Position numbers and translations under genes: made by a program | Part shown: positions 21,305 to 32,531 of the stretch, one piece after another | How positions within the stretch are numbered: position 1 is the first letter of the stretch | Layout of the letters: each line of letters begins with the position of its first letter | Notes under the pieces: model-generated | What the model was told of the DNA's origin: nothing | Database searches by the model: none | The model's input: only the letters and a program-made list of their open reading frames with translations | NCBI RefSeq assembly: GCF_029784135.1 | Contig: NC_073745.1 | Coordinates: forward strand, 239,354,191-239,418,190 | Origin: Toxorhynchites rutilus septentrionalis | Lineage: Eukaryota; Arthropoda; Insecta; Diptera; Culicidae | Reading direction: 5' to 3' | DNA: 64,000 bases

Positions 21305-21905
21305 ACTGCTTCCCCAACACAGCCATCATAACCAAGCAGCCTTGGGGAAATCGGCAATGCAAATACATGAAGGTATGGGGATTTTTGTTCTCACCGAAAT
21401 GTGTTCCCTAACACAGACTTCAAAACCAAGCAGTGTTGGAGAAATCGGCATTGCAAATACATGAAAGTTGGGGGTATTTTTGTTCCGACTGAAATGTGTT
21501 TCCCTAACACAGATTTCAAATCCGTGGAGCGTGGGGAAATTGGTATTGCAAATTCATGCAAGTCGGAGGCATTTCTGTTCCGACTGAAATTGTTTCCCTA
21601 ACACAGACTTCAAATCCGTGGAGCGTGGGGAAATTGGCATTGCAAATTCATGCAAGTCGGGGATATTTTTGTTCAGACTGAAATGTGTTTCCCCAACACA
21701 GACTTCAGAACCAAGGTGTCTGAAGAAATTGGCTTTGCAAATTCCTACAGGTCTGGGGTATTTTAGTTTCGACTGAAATGTGTTTACCCAATACAGCCTT
21801 CTAAAGCAAGGTGTCTGAGAAAATCGGCATTGCAAATAAATTCAAACTGCGAGTACTTTCGAACTCGCTTGCCTTTGTGCAGACTAGAATATGTTTCCCT
21901 AACAT
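21305..21905 (+). repeat. ~95-bp tandem array in E7 (about six units)
   Basis: Units share GAAATGTGTTTCCCTAACAC, AGACTTCAAAACCAAG and GGCATTGCAAATACATG. Starts of the CCCTAACACAGA block at ~21407, 21502, 21596 and 21690 give a 94-95 bp period. The same unit occurs in E4, E11 and E12, and a ~111-bp variant in E8. Confidence 0.85.
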
Positions 21906-22517
21906 GATCTTCTAAACTTAGGAACCTGGGAAAATCTTGCGACATTAGAGGCGAATGAACAAGTTTAAAGTCTTTATAATATAAAAGGTATAAGTAGAAG
22001 TTTTTGATTCATGCAAGCCTGGGGTACTTTTGCCCCCGCATGTTTTTGCACTCCGAAAAGTGTTTTCTAAACACGGATTATAAAAACGGGTACGAACACT
22101 ACGCTTTGGTTTGGTTATTCAAGCCGTAGCATCGGCTTCTGCTTACTGAATTTCTGGCACTGAGTGTCTGAAGTTCGTCAAATCAAGCACATTCGCGGTT
22201 CGAGAAGTACGCTTGAGAGATGCAAACTTCGGATGGAAATGTAAAATGAAATAATCGTTTGATAATTCTTTCGTTCACAAATTTTGTCCTAGGCATCATA
22301 CCAAAAGTAAAAGGACTGTCATTAAATTTACTTGTAATGAAGAACATAATCTATCACAATGCATGAATTGAACTTACATGGCACTCTTTACTTGCAAAGC
22401 AAATATATTGAATTCGATTGAATCCGGAAATTGTTTTATTCAATCTAAAATTTAATCAATAAAAACAAATGATTGCTAAGCTAGTCCCACATCAACTTTG
22501 CGGTTATATCATAGATA

Positions 22518-23425
22518 TTAGGCTTTCAAAAAAGTCCTGCGGTATTTCCGCGAGGTGTCGTTGTAAGCGCGTAGTTCTAGTTGTATTCATTGTATCGAGT
22601 CATACTATAGCTTGTTGGAAAGGTATTAATATAGCTATAATATAGTCCTTGACAGTGTTTTGTTTGGTTAAGTCGTTCGTGAGTTATAGTGTCGCAAATA
22701 TGGAGCAAAATAAAGAGAAAATCCGACATATTTTACAGTACTACTATGACAAAGGCAAAAATGCATCTCAAGCTGCCAATAAAATTTGTGCAGTTTATGG
22801 ACCCGATACAGTTTCCATTTCCACCGCACAACGATGGTTTCAACGTTTTCGTTCTGGTGTAGAGGTCGTCGAAGATGCACCACGCTCCGGAAGGCCTGTC
22901 GTCGAAAATTGCGACAAAATCGCTGAATTAGCCGAGAAAGACCGACATAGTAACAGCCGTAGTATCGGCCAAGAGCTGGGGATAAGTCATCAAACCGTTA
23001 TTAACCATTTGAAGAAGCTTGGATTCACAAAGAAGCTCGATGTATGGGTGCCACACACGTTGACGCAAAAAAACATCTTTGACCGTATCGACGCATGTGA
23101 ATCGCTGCTGAATCGCAACAAAATCGACCCGTTTCTGAAGCGGATGGTGACTGGCGATGAAAAGTGGGTCACTTACGACAACGTGAAGCGCAAACGGTCG
23201 TGGTCGAAGCCCGCTGAAGCGGCTCAGACGGTGGCCAAGCCCTCAGTTTTTTTGCCAATAAGGAAGTGAGCTTCTATAACAGGGGTTTTATGAAGTTGGC
23301 ATCTCGTTGGGAACAAGTCATCGAACAAAACGGCGCATATTTGACTTAAAACAGATGATTGTAACTAATTTTATGAACAAATGAAAATTCAAAAAAAATA
23401 CCGCAGGACTTTTTTGACAGCCTAA
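22518..23425 (+). mobile_element. mariner element with internally deleted transposase gene, 908 bp
   Basis: The terminal inverted repeats begin TTAGGCTNTCAAAAAAGTCC and continue TGCGGTATTT, ~29 bp with one mismatch. TA is duplicated at 22516-22517 and 23426-23427. Removing the element restores the HEE hairpin CATAGATATAACCC exactly, so this is a clean, fairly young insertion into E7. Confidence 0.92.
22649..23269 (+). pseudogene. mariner transposase, N-terminal two-thirds
   Basis: The 206-codon frame encodes the paired HTH region (EQNKEKIRHILQYYYDKGKN, then TAQRWFQRFRSG), the linker VEDAPRSGRPV, a second HTH with ISHQTVINHLKKLG, and the first catalytic motif VTGDEKWVTYDN. The second and third aspartate motifs are absent: after AAQTVAKPSV the sequence jumps to the last ~25 codons (23275-23349, FYNRGFMKLASRWEQVIEQN). 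Full-length relatives have ~345 residues. The true start is probably the methionine of MEQNKEK (22700). DNA binding may be intact, but catalysis is not. Confidence 0.9.
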
Positions 23426-23458
23426 TATAACCCACCCTTTTTAATTTTGAGTATTTTT

Positions 23459-24716
23459 AACGTAGGACTACGTCTTTCATTTCTATACTGGGGTGTGAGT
23501 TTAAAGTTTCGAATACGAAAGCGTTACGCCGGAGAACGAGATTTTGAGCGTTAATAACTCCTAAACAACTGAACGAAATGATATGATAAACACTTCATTC
23601 GAAAGATAAAATGTCTACGCGTTATATGCTTGTTACTTATTAACTTGTAACTTGTTTCAATAGCCCTAAAATTGCTTTCAAAACAGGCTATTGAAATGAC
23701 ACTAATCGCTATATAAGCGAGTGCCGCTCGGAAATCCATTCAGTTACGATTGCGCAACGATTGAGGTACGATCGCTGGAATGGGTGGCTGTTTCCCTAGC
23801 AAACCATGGAGCCTGTGGAAATCGGCATAGTAAATTAGATGCAAGCTGCGGGTGCTTTTACACTCGCTTGCGTTTCTGGAAATTGGAATGTTCCCTAACA
23901 CAGATTTCAAAACCATGGAGCCTGAGGAAATCGACTTTGCCAAATTGATGCAAGCTGCGTGTACTTTTGTACTCGCTTGCGTTTCTGGAAATCGGAATGT
24001 TTCTCTAACACAGACTTCAAAACCATGGAGCCTGTGGAAGTCGGCATAAAAATTTAGATGCAAGCAGTGGGAACTTTCGTACTTGTTTGCGTTTTTGTAA
24101 ATTGGAATGTTTCCCTAACGCAGACTTCAAAACCATGAAGCCTGTGAAAAGATGCATACTTTTGTACTCGCTTGTATTTTTGCTAACCGGAATGTGTTTT
24201 CCCAGTACAGATTCCGAAACCAAGAAGTTGGGAGAATCGGCATTGCAGATACATTCAAGTCGGCAATATTTATATACCCCCAAATATTTTAACACTCCAG
24301 AATTCGTTTTGCTATCACGGTCTACAAAAGCGGGTACAAATGCAACGCTTTGACTCGGTTTGACGAGACTGTATATCCCTTCATGCCGCCAGCTCACTAA
24401 ACTTCTATGCATACCGTTTGATGATTAGGCAAAACGTTAATAACTGTTTACTGCGATAACTACTACCATAATGCATAAATTGACTTCAATTGAGATTTGT
24501 TTGCAATTGAATTCGTAAATAGCTTCATTCATTCACTATTTTAATCAATAATTTAATCAATGCACAAAATATAGCACTGCGTAGCGACAATATCGCACCC
24601 AATGAGGATCATCCGAGGTGGGATTATTGCTAATTGAAGAAATACAATTGATTACTAAGCCAACGGCAGTCCTACGTCAACCTTACGGTTATATCTTAGG
24701 TATAACCTATCCATAG
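23459..24716 (+). mobile_element. HEE copy E8, promoter joined to ~111-bp array
   Basis: The left end is AACGTAGGACTACGTC; the right end is AGTCCTACGTCAACCTTACG, then the hairpin ending CCTATCCATAG. It has the E3-type left part with TATATAAG at 23712 and the Initiator CAGTTAC, then a variant of the ~95-bp array with ~111-bp period (23795-24240). It therefore combines modules otherwise found in two different subfamilies. Confidence 0.75.
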
Positions 24717-24719
24717 TTT

Positions 24720-27050
24720 TTTCAATTATGTTTCGAAAAATCTTAACTTAAAAACTATTAGGCAAGTATCAAACATTTTTTTTCCAAATTTCATTGAATT
24801 TTTTTTTTCTCCAAAAAGTTTTTTTAATTCTGAAAACTATATTTATGAATACCCTTTACAATTTTCAACAAGGAAAAAAATGTTCCTATTCAACTTTTCC
24901 ATGTTTTTTTTCGAAAAAATACTATTAATGTTTAACTCGTAACATTTATATGTATAAACTAGCTGACCCGGCAAACTTCGTCCCGCGCACGAGCAATTCG
25001 TGTCGTCTCGTCTCGTCTCGGTTTCAAACAGTTTAAAAATTGATCAATCGATACTCTTTTCTCAGTGCCAAAATATTAAAAAAAAAACAAAAAGGCATAA
25101 ATTTCATATATCTTTTGGTTCTATTGATATTTTTCCTCGAGCATATGAGTTCATCGCCCAGACGTTTTTTTGTTATGGATTTATTGGGGGCAATGTTTGT
25201 TTACCTAATCAATGATTTATCAAGGAAAGTTTTAAATCTATATATATGTATATCCAATAAAGTAGTTGTTTTGAATTACTCATTTTCATTCAATATGTGA
25301 AGACCCTTTTCGTGCCGTGTTAATATATTCAAAACAGTCATCTAGCATCCCTGGATATGAGTTCCTGTGTTTGGAAGAGGCCCATTTGAAAATCTGTAAA
25401 ATCTAGCGATTACTGAACTGAATTTGATGGTTGCAGTTGAAAACATATATTGCTTATGCAATACTAGTCTAGCCGTGAAACAATTTTTGAAGATAAAGGC
25501 AGAGCAGAAGAATACCGATTCTTTCAATCAACAAGGTGAACAAACACATCAAACAAACTAGACGATTCGACTGATTCCTCGACGAGCGCGGCCAAACGGT
25601 CGTCGAGCCAGACGAGCTACTCGTCTGTTTTTAGTCGAGCTCAGCTTCTGGAATATGAAAACAAACGCGACGAGCGCTCGTCTGCTCGTCTCGTTTTCTG
25701 GAATAGGGCCCATAAACATTTATTGTCCCTTAAAACCTCCACATGCCAAATTTGGTTCCGTTTACTTGATAAGTTCATGAATTGAGCTTGAGCTTGGGTA
25801 GACTGTACAATTCGTAGTTGCTCTCCGTGATTGACCTGAACCAACCAAATTGCACAAAGAACACACAGAATGACGCTTGGGACTAGCAAATCATTCTCGT
25901 TGTGCAATTTTCGGTGATTCGAGCTTTGAATGATCAATAACGACGCCGGCCACGTCCTTAGTCACCAGGGGAAGGGAAGGAATGTTAGTATGATATTCGC
26001 CGCCCGAAGGCCAGAAGGGTCGCCTCTATAGCGTGGTTCCGTAGCGTTTATCAAGGAAGGGATAGTTGTTAGTGGGATTAGGTAAGAATCAGGATTCACT
26101 GAGGTAAGTGATGTGATTATGTAAACACGAACTCTTGACCAATCGACGAAACGAAAATCCAAAAAACTAATGTCTCACTGACGCCTAGATTATCTTTAGG
26201 TATCCTAAAAAGTAAAACCTGTAAAATTTATTGGCCCATCTATATATTATGTTGTTTATCGAACGTTACTTTATCTAACTTCAAACGCGATGGTGAAACG
26301 TTATTTTTGGGAATCCTGAGAATGTAACCGAAGAAACTCCTCTAAAACCAATCGTCCCGGCGATATGTTGCCGTTTTCACTACAAACACAACCTAAATAC
26401 TACACAAAAGCACACATATTTATTCACATAAATACTAAATTCCAGGACATGTTAATATCATCTTAACGTATTTTCCAATCTGGAATTTAATATCCTGAAG
26501 TTTTCTGTATTTACTCTTTAAAAAGCAGTGGCGTATCATCACGCCTAAACCACCACTAACGGGCGACAACTGAAGTGCAATTCACATACACAGTAAAAAA
26601 TATTTGCTTTAAACTTAACTCCTTAACTTATGATTTAATTTCCAAAATTGCAGAAAAAATCGCGCAATCATCGAATTCACTTCTTCAATTCATTTAACAG
26701 ATGAACAGTTTTTGTATTTGTTTTCTAGCACATCGATGGTAAATCTCAATCAAAAATGGAATCTCAAACCTTGAATTTACAAACCCATTAATCCACAAAA
26801 TACATCTCCTCTGCTCCGTGCAGAACACAAACACATAACACCAAAAACAGTAGACTCGAGAGACAGAGACATAAGCGTGAACACATAGGGTCTGATCACG
26901 GATGCCGAAAAAACGGAAACGGTGAAAATGAAATGAAGTGCTTATTACATTACATACAACTCATCTCGCCCCCACCGCGAATCGACGCTCGTGACCAGGC
27001 ACATAGTTCGACAGAAAAAAGAAACACAAATGCAGATACTACTAGATAGC
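24720..27050. other. intron segment with several repeat fragments
   Basis: CTAGCTGACCCGGCAAACTT at 24959 recurs with changes at 61072. A (CTCGT)n stretch lies at 25005. The 25550-25711 segment is GACGAGC-rich and ends GGAATAGGGCCC, like the terminus of a MITE. 25735-26160 contains TTGAGCTTGAGCTTGGGTAG, a motif I associate with a common Aedes repeat. 26190-26370 matches 58500-58660 (GATTATCTTTAG, AACCTGTA, TCAAACGCGA). No gene was seen. Confidence 0.45.
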
Positions 27051-28102
27051 TTAAGGTGAAGGTGGAAGCTAGCCACAAATGGCTGCTACAATGGCGCTCA
27101 TTTCTTTCATCTCCCTCCCTCACCCCTCGCCCAAAAATCAATAATTTTGCGAAACAGTGTGAAGAAAATGATCGTTTTTGCACACTTCCCATCAAGTAAT
27201 ATCAACCAAACTTTAATCGATTACTCACAAGATATTAAATTTTCATCTGCTTTCGCACCGTATAGTGAAGAACGTCGGAAAACTCGAGCAAGTGCTCTGA
27301 AAGTTAAATTTTCGTTTTTCAATCTTCAGCAAAGGTTTTGTTTGTATTGGTGGAAGCATCGTTATTTTTTCGACACTGATGCCAAACAACATCATCGAAA
27401 CAGCTATAAAACCACTCAATAAAATGTTATTCCGGAGTCATAGCGTCCCATGTCATGAAAATCAATAGAATAAAATTGTGTTGATATCAATACAATTATT
27501 ATTTTTACGTTTAATGGGTCTATAATGTAAGTTTTAGCAACTTTAACATTGGGTAAGAAAATTGTATTGCAGAGCTCGGAACACTGCCACGGCTGCCTAT
27601 GCTTTCAAAAACAGTAAACGGAAAAGTATTAATTTCAATCTAAATGCCTCGGCCAACGAAGAGAAGGGTTAAGGCTTTCCAACGTGAATATGTGAAAACA
27701 ATACGATCAACGAAGGAAAATATTAAGGAATTATCAACATCGAGTTACTATGCGGAAGAACTTGTTAATACCAAAAGAGCCCCAATTCGCATGTGTTATA
27801 AATTTGCTCATGTTACGCTCGCGTATAATCAGAACCATATGCAAATGCACCTTCTATATATATTTATATTTGCAATTGTTCATCAGAACATATCGTTCAT
27901 ACATTTTACTTTAGTATAGAATTGTTATTTGTTTTTTTTTTAATGTATTCAAAGACTCGTGTCAATGAAGCGCCACACAGTCTGATAAGTGAATTGATCT
28001 ATTTACGTGTGCTTTACTCTTCTCTCACAAACACTATTACCCCATTTTTACACGAGGGTTTACCTATACTACTACAATGGCTAGCTTCCACCTTCACCTT
28101 AA
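27051..28102. mobile_element. inverted-repeat element flanked by TTAA
   Basis: TTAA-GGTGAAGGTGGAAGCTAGCC at the left is matched inverted at the right, GGCTAGCTTCCACCTTCACC-TTAA. The TTAA duplication is the target preference of piggyBac and Kolobok-type transposons. Two plus-strand frames (27147-27422 and 27644-27919) lie inside. The second starts basic (MPRPTKRRVKAFQREYVKTI) but matches no transposase motif I know. Probably non-autonomous. Confidence 0.75.
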
Positions 28103-28135
28103 GAAGGTGTTGGCTAATCTTATCTCCTTTGTTTT

Positions 28136-29218
28136 GACGTAGGACTACGTCTTTCATTTCTATACCGGGGTGTAAAATCAAAGTTTCGAAAACGAAAGCG
28201 TTACGCCGGAGACCGAGATTTTGAGTGTTAATAGCTCCTAAACAACTGAACGAAATGGTATGATAAACACTTCATTCGAAAAATAAAATGTCTACGCGTT
28301 CTATACTTGTTACTTTCTGATCCAAAAACTTGTTTCAATAGTCTTAAATTTGCTTTCAAAATAGGCTATTGAAATCACCAATCGGTATATAAGCGGTATA
28401 TAACCGCTCGGAAATCCACTCAGTTCTAATTGAACAGCGATTGGAGCATGTTGTCGCTGTTGTGGTGAAGCTCTTCATTTATCATGAAAGCGCGGATGAA
28501 CGGTGTCACCAAGAGCCTGTTTGTGCACCTTAGGCCAGAAGGGAATCCATCAGGAGGAGAGTGATGCTACAAACGGTTCCCCGGGAAGATCTCGAAGCAG
28601 CCGCTACACACACACACATACACGCACGGAATTCTTTCCGTTTGGATCGAGAAAGATCCGGAAAATAATCTGCCAGTTCCTCTAGGAATTTAAATATACA
28701 TTCATGTGAAAGAGTTTATTTGAATGTTTTCTATCCATGTAACACTGTGACCAAATATGTTTCAATCAAGTGCTATTAACAGATGGTTATCGAGTTAGCA
28801 TTAACCACTGGTGGGCTTCCAGTATCGAGGAAAATGTGGAAATATCTAATCGTTACTGAAAATAATCTGCCAGTTCCTCTGGGAATTTAAAATTACATTC
28901 ATATGAAAGAGTTTATTTTAATGTTTTCTATCCATGTAACACTGTGACCAAATACATTAGGTTTTGTGATTTTTCAATCAATCGCAATCAACAGGATAGC
29001 TTCTGAAGATTATTCTTCCCCATCAGTAGGATATTTCCGTATCCAATATTGGATGCATAAAACCTTGTGCCTCCAACGTAACGCTCTCGTTTTCGAAGTT
29101 CTCCAAATATTCATTCATTCAGAATGAATTCAGATTCAACTTCATACAAATGATCTCTAAATCAACGATAGTCCTACGTCACCCTTGCGGTTATACCATA
29201 GATATAACCCACTTCCTG
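28136..29218 (+). mobile_element. HEE copy E9, 1.1 kb
   Basis: Ends GACGTAGGACTACGTC and CCCACTTCCTG. Same layout as E6. The TATA segment is locally duplicated (TATAAGCGGTATATAACC), which would disturb its spacing to the Initiator. It carries one to two ~200-bp monomers. Confidence 0.8.
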
Positions 29219-29712
29219 CTCTTCTAGGGAACTGAAAAACACGAACACACCGAAACCGGAATGGCGATGCGCAACCATTTTCTAATCGATAGCTAAGATG
29301 TCTCCTAAACATATCTCTCTTGTAGCAAAAATTCACGAATCTTCTGAACGGAATGGCTTCATTTCACTGAGTCGCGACAGGCTGCTACATTGGCCTTCAA
29401 AAATGCCCGCTTTTAAGCATATAACACACTACCACACTTCGTAACTGAAAACCGAGCGTGAAAGCACACGTCCGTCGCGGACCGATGCACAAATCGAACT
29501 CTTTACTTGATAAGTTCTTGAATTATGCAGAAACTCATGCTTCATTTGTATGGTGACTTGTTGGAAATTGTAAGGGCTATTCACGTTTTTGAGAAAAATG
29601 AATTTCAATTTTAAAAATGTTTTTTTTGTGTAATGTTCAATTTAAATTTTTTTTGGTATTTTTTAATAAAATTGGAACAATTTCCTACATTCCATCTTGT
29701 GACCAGAATTTT

Positions 29713-30238
29713 GTAGATATTCTAGTTTTTGAGTTATAAATTTTTGTAAAAAATAAAGAAACAAATTTTGGCCCGTTTCGAAAAGTCAAATTTTTTTCCG
29801 ACGATTTCAAATATGCAAAGTAAGTCGTCTAATCTTATGGAGACCATGCCGAAACGATTACATGAGATCTTGAAGGCTAAAGGAGGTCATATAAATTATT
29901 GAAATGTTGTGGTTTGCGTTCAGTTATTTGAAGCTTTTTCGATCTTTTTTGTCACTGATTTTTCTGGAATACAAATTGTTTTTGATATTCTAGTTTTTGA
30001 GTTATAAATTTTTGTAAAAAATAAAGAAACAAATTTTGGCCCGTTTCAAAAAGTCAAATTTTTTTCCGACGATTTCAAATATGCAAAGTTACTTAACCCT
30101 TTCGCTACGAACGTCGTCTAATCTTATGGAGACCATGCCGAAACAATTACATGAGATCTTGAAGGCTAAAGGAGGTCATATAAATTATTGAAATGTTGTG
30201 GTTTGCGTTCAGTTATTTGAAGCTTTTTCGATCTTTTT
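29713..30238 (+). repeat. ~268-bp direct duplication carrying the HEE target site
   Basis: GATATTCTAGTTTTTGAGTT to the run of six T at 29945-29950 is repeated from 29984. The second unit is cut at its T-run by HEE copy E10, and the sequence resumes after E10 at 32706 (GTCACTGATTTTTCTGGAAT), as it does uninterrupted at 29951. The second unit has an extra ~25 bp. Upstream, 29560-29760 is the inverted partner of 16890-17125. 29219-29560 shows nothing recognisable. Confidence 0.9.
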
Positions 30239-30755
30239 GACGTTGGACTACGTCTAACCGGAAGATATAGGGGGTGAAATGGAAATCTAGGCACTGAACA
30301 AGTAGGAAAAAATGCAAGATTTGGAACGCTTATAACTCGAGCATTTCTCAATAGATCGCAAAGGTTGTTGCATCAATTGATAGGAAATATATCTACGCAT
30401 CTATCATAACGAATAACATTTCATTTTTCTTGAGATAAATAATTGAATAATTGTGAAATATCAAGCATTGTCAAAATGCACTATGTGCCCATTTTTGATT
30501 GGTCCATTTTGTGCTCCTCAAATCGTACCGGCCAAAACGGGCAACCAGAGCAGCAGCGAAATAGAATGAAGCACGATTGGAAAGGAAAAAGAAAAAAATG
30601 AACGAAACATTGGTCGCAGTCTCACACATGCGTAATTCTCTACCAGCCAGTCAGCTTAAAAATCCCCGCTCCGCTGCCGTAACGATCATTCTCATTCAAG
30701 CCGTACACCACATCGTTTCGCATCACAACACATCAACAAACCAACCCAAGCAGCC

Positions 30756-31216
30756 ATGTCTGGACATGGTAAAGGAGGAAAATGAAGGGAAAGGCAAAAT
30801 CCCGCTCGAACCGTGTTGATCCGGAGTTCCCCGCAAGGGTAGCTAGGCCGAGCACGTTAGTACCAGTGCACCAGTCCACCTAGCCGGCGTTATATAGTTT
30901 CGGCCGCCGAAGTGATCGAGTTAGATGGCAAAGCTGCTCGCGACGATAAGAAAACCCGCATTCGGAACAGAACACATTCGGTTCGGTGGACATCAAGACA
31001 ACAGGCAGTTGCAGCGAGTGGCGAGTGGCAAACGCAATCGCAAAACGGCATCAGGTAGCAGAAGAAAAAAGTTTGTTCTTTATACAAACTGCTTTGATGG
31101 CAAATCCAGAACAAGGCGGCATCGAGGGCGTTCGAAATGGTTTTTTTCAAAACCACGAGTACTAAGTTTTTTTCTAAATTGGAACCATTCCATAAAACAA
31201 GGCGCTTTTCAGGGCC
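30756..31216 (+). pseudogene. histone H2A pseudogene, unit a, with 3' stem-loop
   Basis: H2A forms the H2A-H2B dimer of the nucleosome. The ATG opens M-S-G-H-G-K-G-G-K, the insect H2A N-terminus, then a one-base deletion shifts the frame. The next frame gives KGKAKSRSNR. Part of the first helix is deleted, then RKG, a TAG at the tyrosine codon, AEHV, SAPVHLAGVI, and after another shift VIELDGKAARDDKKTRI. The C-terminal half is unrecognisable. It ends in GGCGCT-TTTC-AGGGCC, a histone mRNA 3' hairpin. A TTAAAAAT plus TCATTC promoter pair lies about 100 bp upstream (30655-30692). It cannot make H2A. Confidence 0.85.
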
Positions 31217-31791
31217 ATTAAACCTCCCAAAAAAGAGTTTAGGAAATACAGTTCAATGCTTTCTAAAACAATATCCAAAATAATAATAAAACACAAATTG
31301 ATTTTTTCATAATTTGTTTGCCAGGATATGATGAGTATGTGAATTTGGCAGTTGTTCTGAGCTTATTGATTTTCACCAATTCTTAAATTGCTTCTAGATT
31401 GAAAGTACAGTAATTTACACTTATCTCGACATTTAGCTAATTGGACGGACCTGTAATGCGACATATTTAGTTGGACATTTTTGTAAACATAGAGTTCGGG
31501 GTCCAAATTATGACTCCTCATTGAAAGTCGACACTGTACCACTGTCATCGCAAATGTTCAATTACAGGTTAAAATTATCTCCAATCCGATACTGAGTGGT
31601 GGTAATGCGACGTGCCATTGAATGTAATTTACTGTAAAATATGTCACAAGCTGGATGGGAAGAAATTTTCCAACTGTGAAAGCTGTGGCGAGTGGCAAAT
31701 GCAATCGCTAAACAGAAAGGTTTAGCCGAACAAGATGGGGATATCGAGTGATAACAAAACAATAAACTCTTTAGATTGAAAATAATTTTGT

Positions 31792-31807
31792 GATCCTGAA
31801 AAGGACC
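31792..31807 (-). terminator. histone-type 3' stem-loop on the minus strand
   Basis: On the minus strand GGTCCT-TTTC-AGGATC followed by AC fits the histone mRNA 3' processing hairpin. It points away from H2A unit b, as would the end of a divergently transcribed partner such as H2B. No H2B codons are recognisable between it and the TATA box at 31969. Confidence 0.5.
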
Positions 31808-32040
31808 CGTTTTAGCCTGCATGTGAATCCAACGAGAGAACAAATCGTAATGAATGTATTTTTTTGCCATCGCTCCCTTTTAACGTTCATTCGTTCATCT
31901 CGTTGGACTCGCCCCTCTGGCTGAGTCTGCCGATTTGTCTCTATCCTGTGAGTGTGTACCGCTTGAGTATAAAACACGCGGACCCCAAAAAATTATCTTA
32001 TTTTCTTTCAAACCGTAAACCCGTGTGGTTGTACAGCATC

Positions 32041-32531
32041 GGCATCGTGCACGTAACAAAGGAGGACAAGTTAAGGGAAAGGCAAAGTCTCACTCGAACC
32101 GTGCAGGTCTCCAGTTCCCTGTTGGTCGCCTTCACAGATTGCTCCGCAAGGGTAACTAGGCCGAACGGATTGGTGCCGGAGCACCAGTATACCTAACAGC
32201 GATTATAGAGCTTCGGCCGTCGGAGTGCTCGAGTTGGCTTGCAAAGCTGCTCACGACAATCAAAACCCGCATCAAGAACAGAGCAGCTTCGGTTCGGCGC
32301 TCATCAAGGCAACAATTAGTTTCAGTGAGTGGCAAAGTGTTTCTCCGGCACGTCGCATTAAATGTAATTTACTGAACAATATGTCACAAGCTGGATGGGA
32401 AGAAATTTTCCAATTGTGAAAGCTGTGGCGAGTGGCAAACGCAATAGCTAAACAGGAAGGTTTAACCGGACAAGATGGGAATATCGAGTGATAACAAAAA
32501 CACAACACCAAAGGTTCTTTTCAGAACTATC
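32041..32531 (+). pseudogene. histone H2A pseudogene, unit b, with 3' stem-loop
   Basis: The start codon is lost. A long stretch stays in frame: [12 protein letters not shown], then [19 protein letters not shown], a TAG in place of the tyrosine, and AERIGAGAPVYLTA. A frameshift is followed by a LELACKAA-like segment (32225-32250). The 3' end has CCAAAGGTTCTTTTCAGAAC, an almost ideal histone stem-loop with its upstream CCAAA. TATAAAAC at 31969 is placed as its promoter. Unit b is better preserved than unit a in the first helix. Confidence 0.88.

Larger units (their letters stand above)
21139..23442 (+). mobile_element. HEE copy E7, 5' end lost, interrupted by a mariner
   Basis: It is alignable with E11 from the TTTCTTACTGGATCGGAAAG stretch onward. 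It carries the ~95-bp array (21305-21905), a ~500-bp 3' module, then AGTCCCACATCAACTTTGCG. The terminal hairpin is split: CATAGATA is followed by the mariner 22518-23425, after which TATAACCCACCC resumes. Rejoining the flanks gives the family-typical sequence. Confidence 0.75.

Noticed and set aside
27644..27919. Basic 91-codon frame as a host DNA-binding protein
   Set aside because: It lies wholly inside a TTAA-flanked inverted-repeat element and has no recognisable domain. Kept only as a feature of that element.
30756..32531. Working histone H2A genes
   Set aside because: Stops at the same tyrosine codon, frameshifts, a lost start codon (unit b) and unrecognisable C-termini exclude function.
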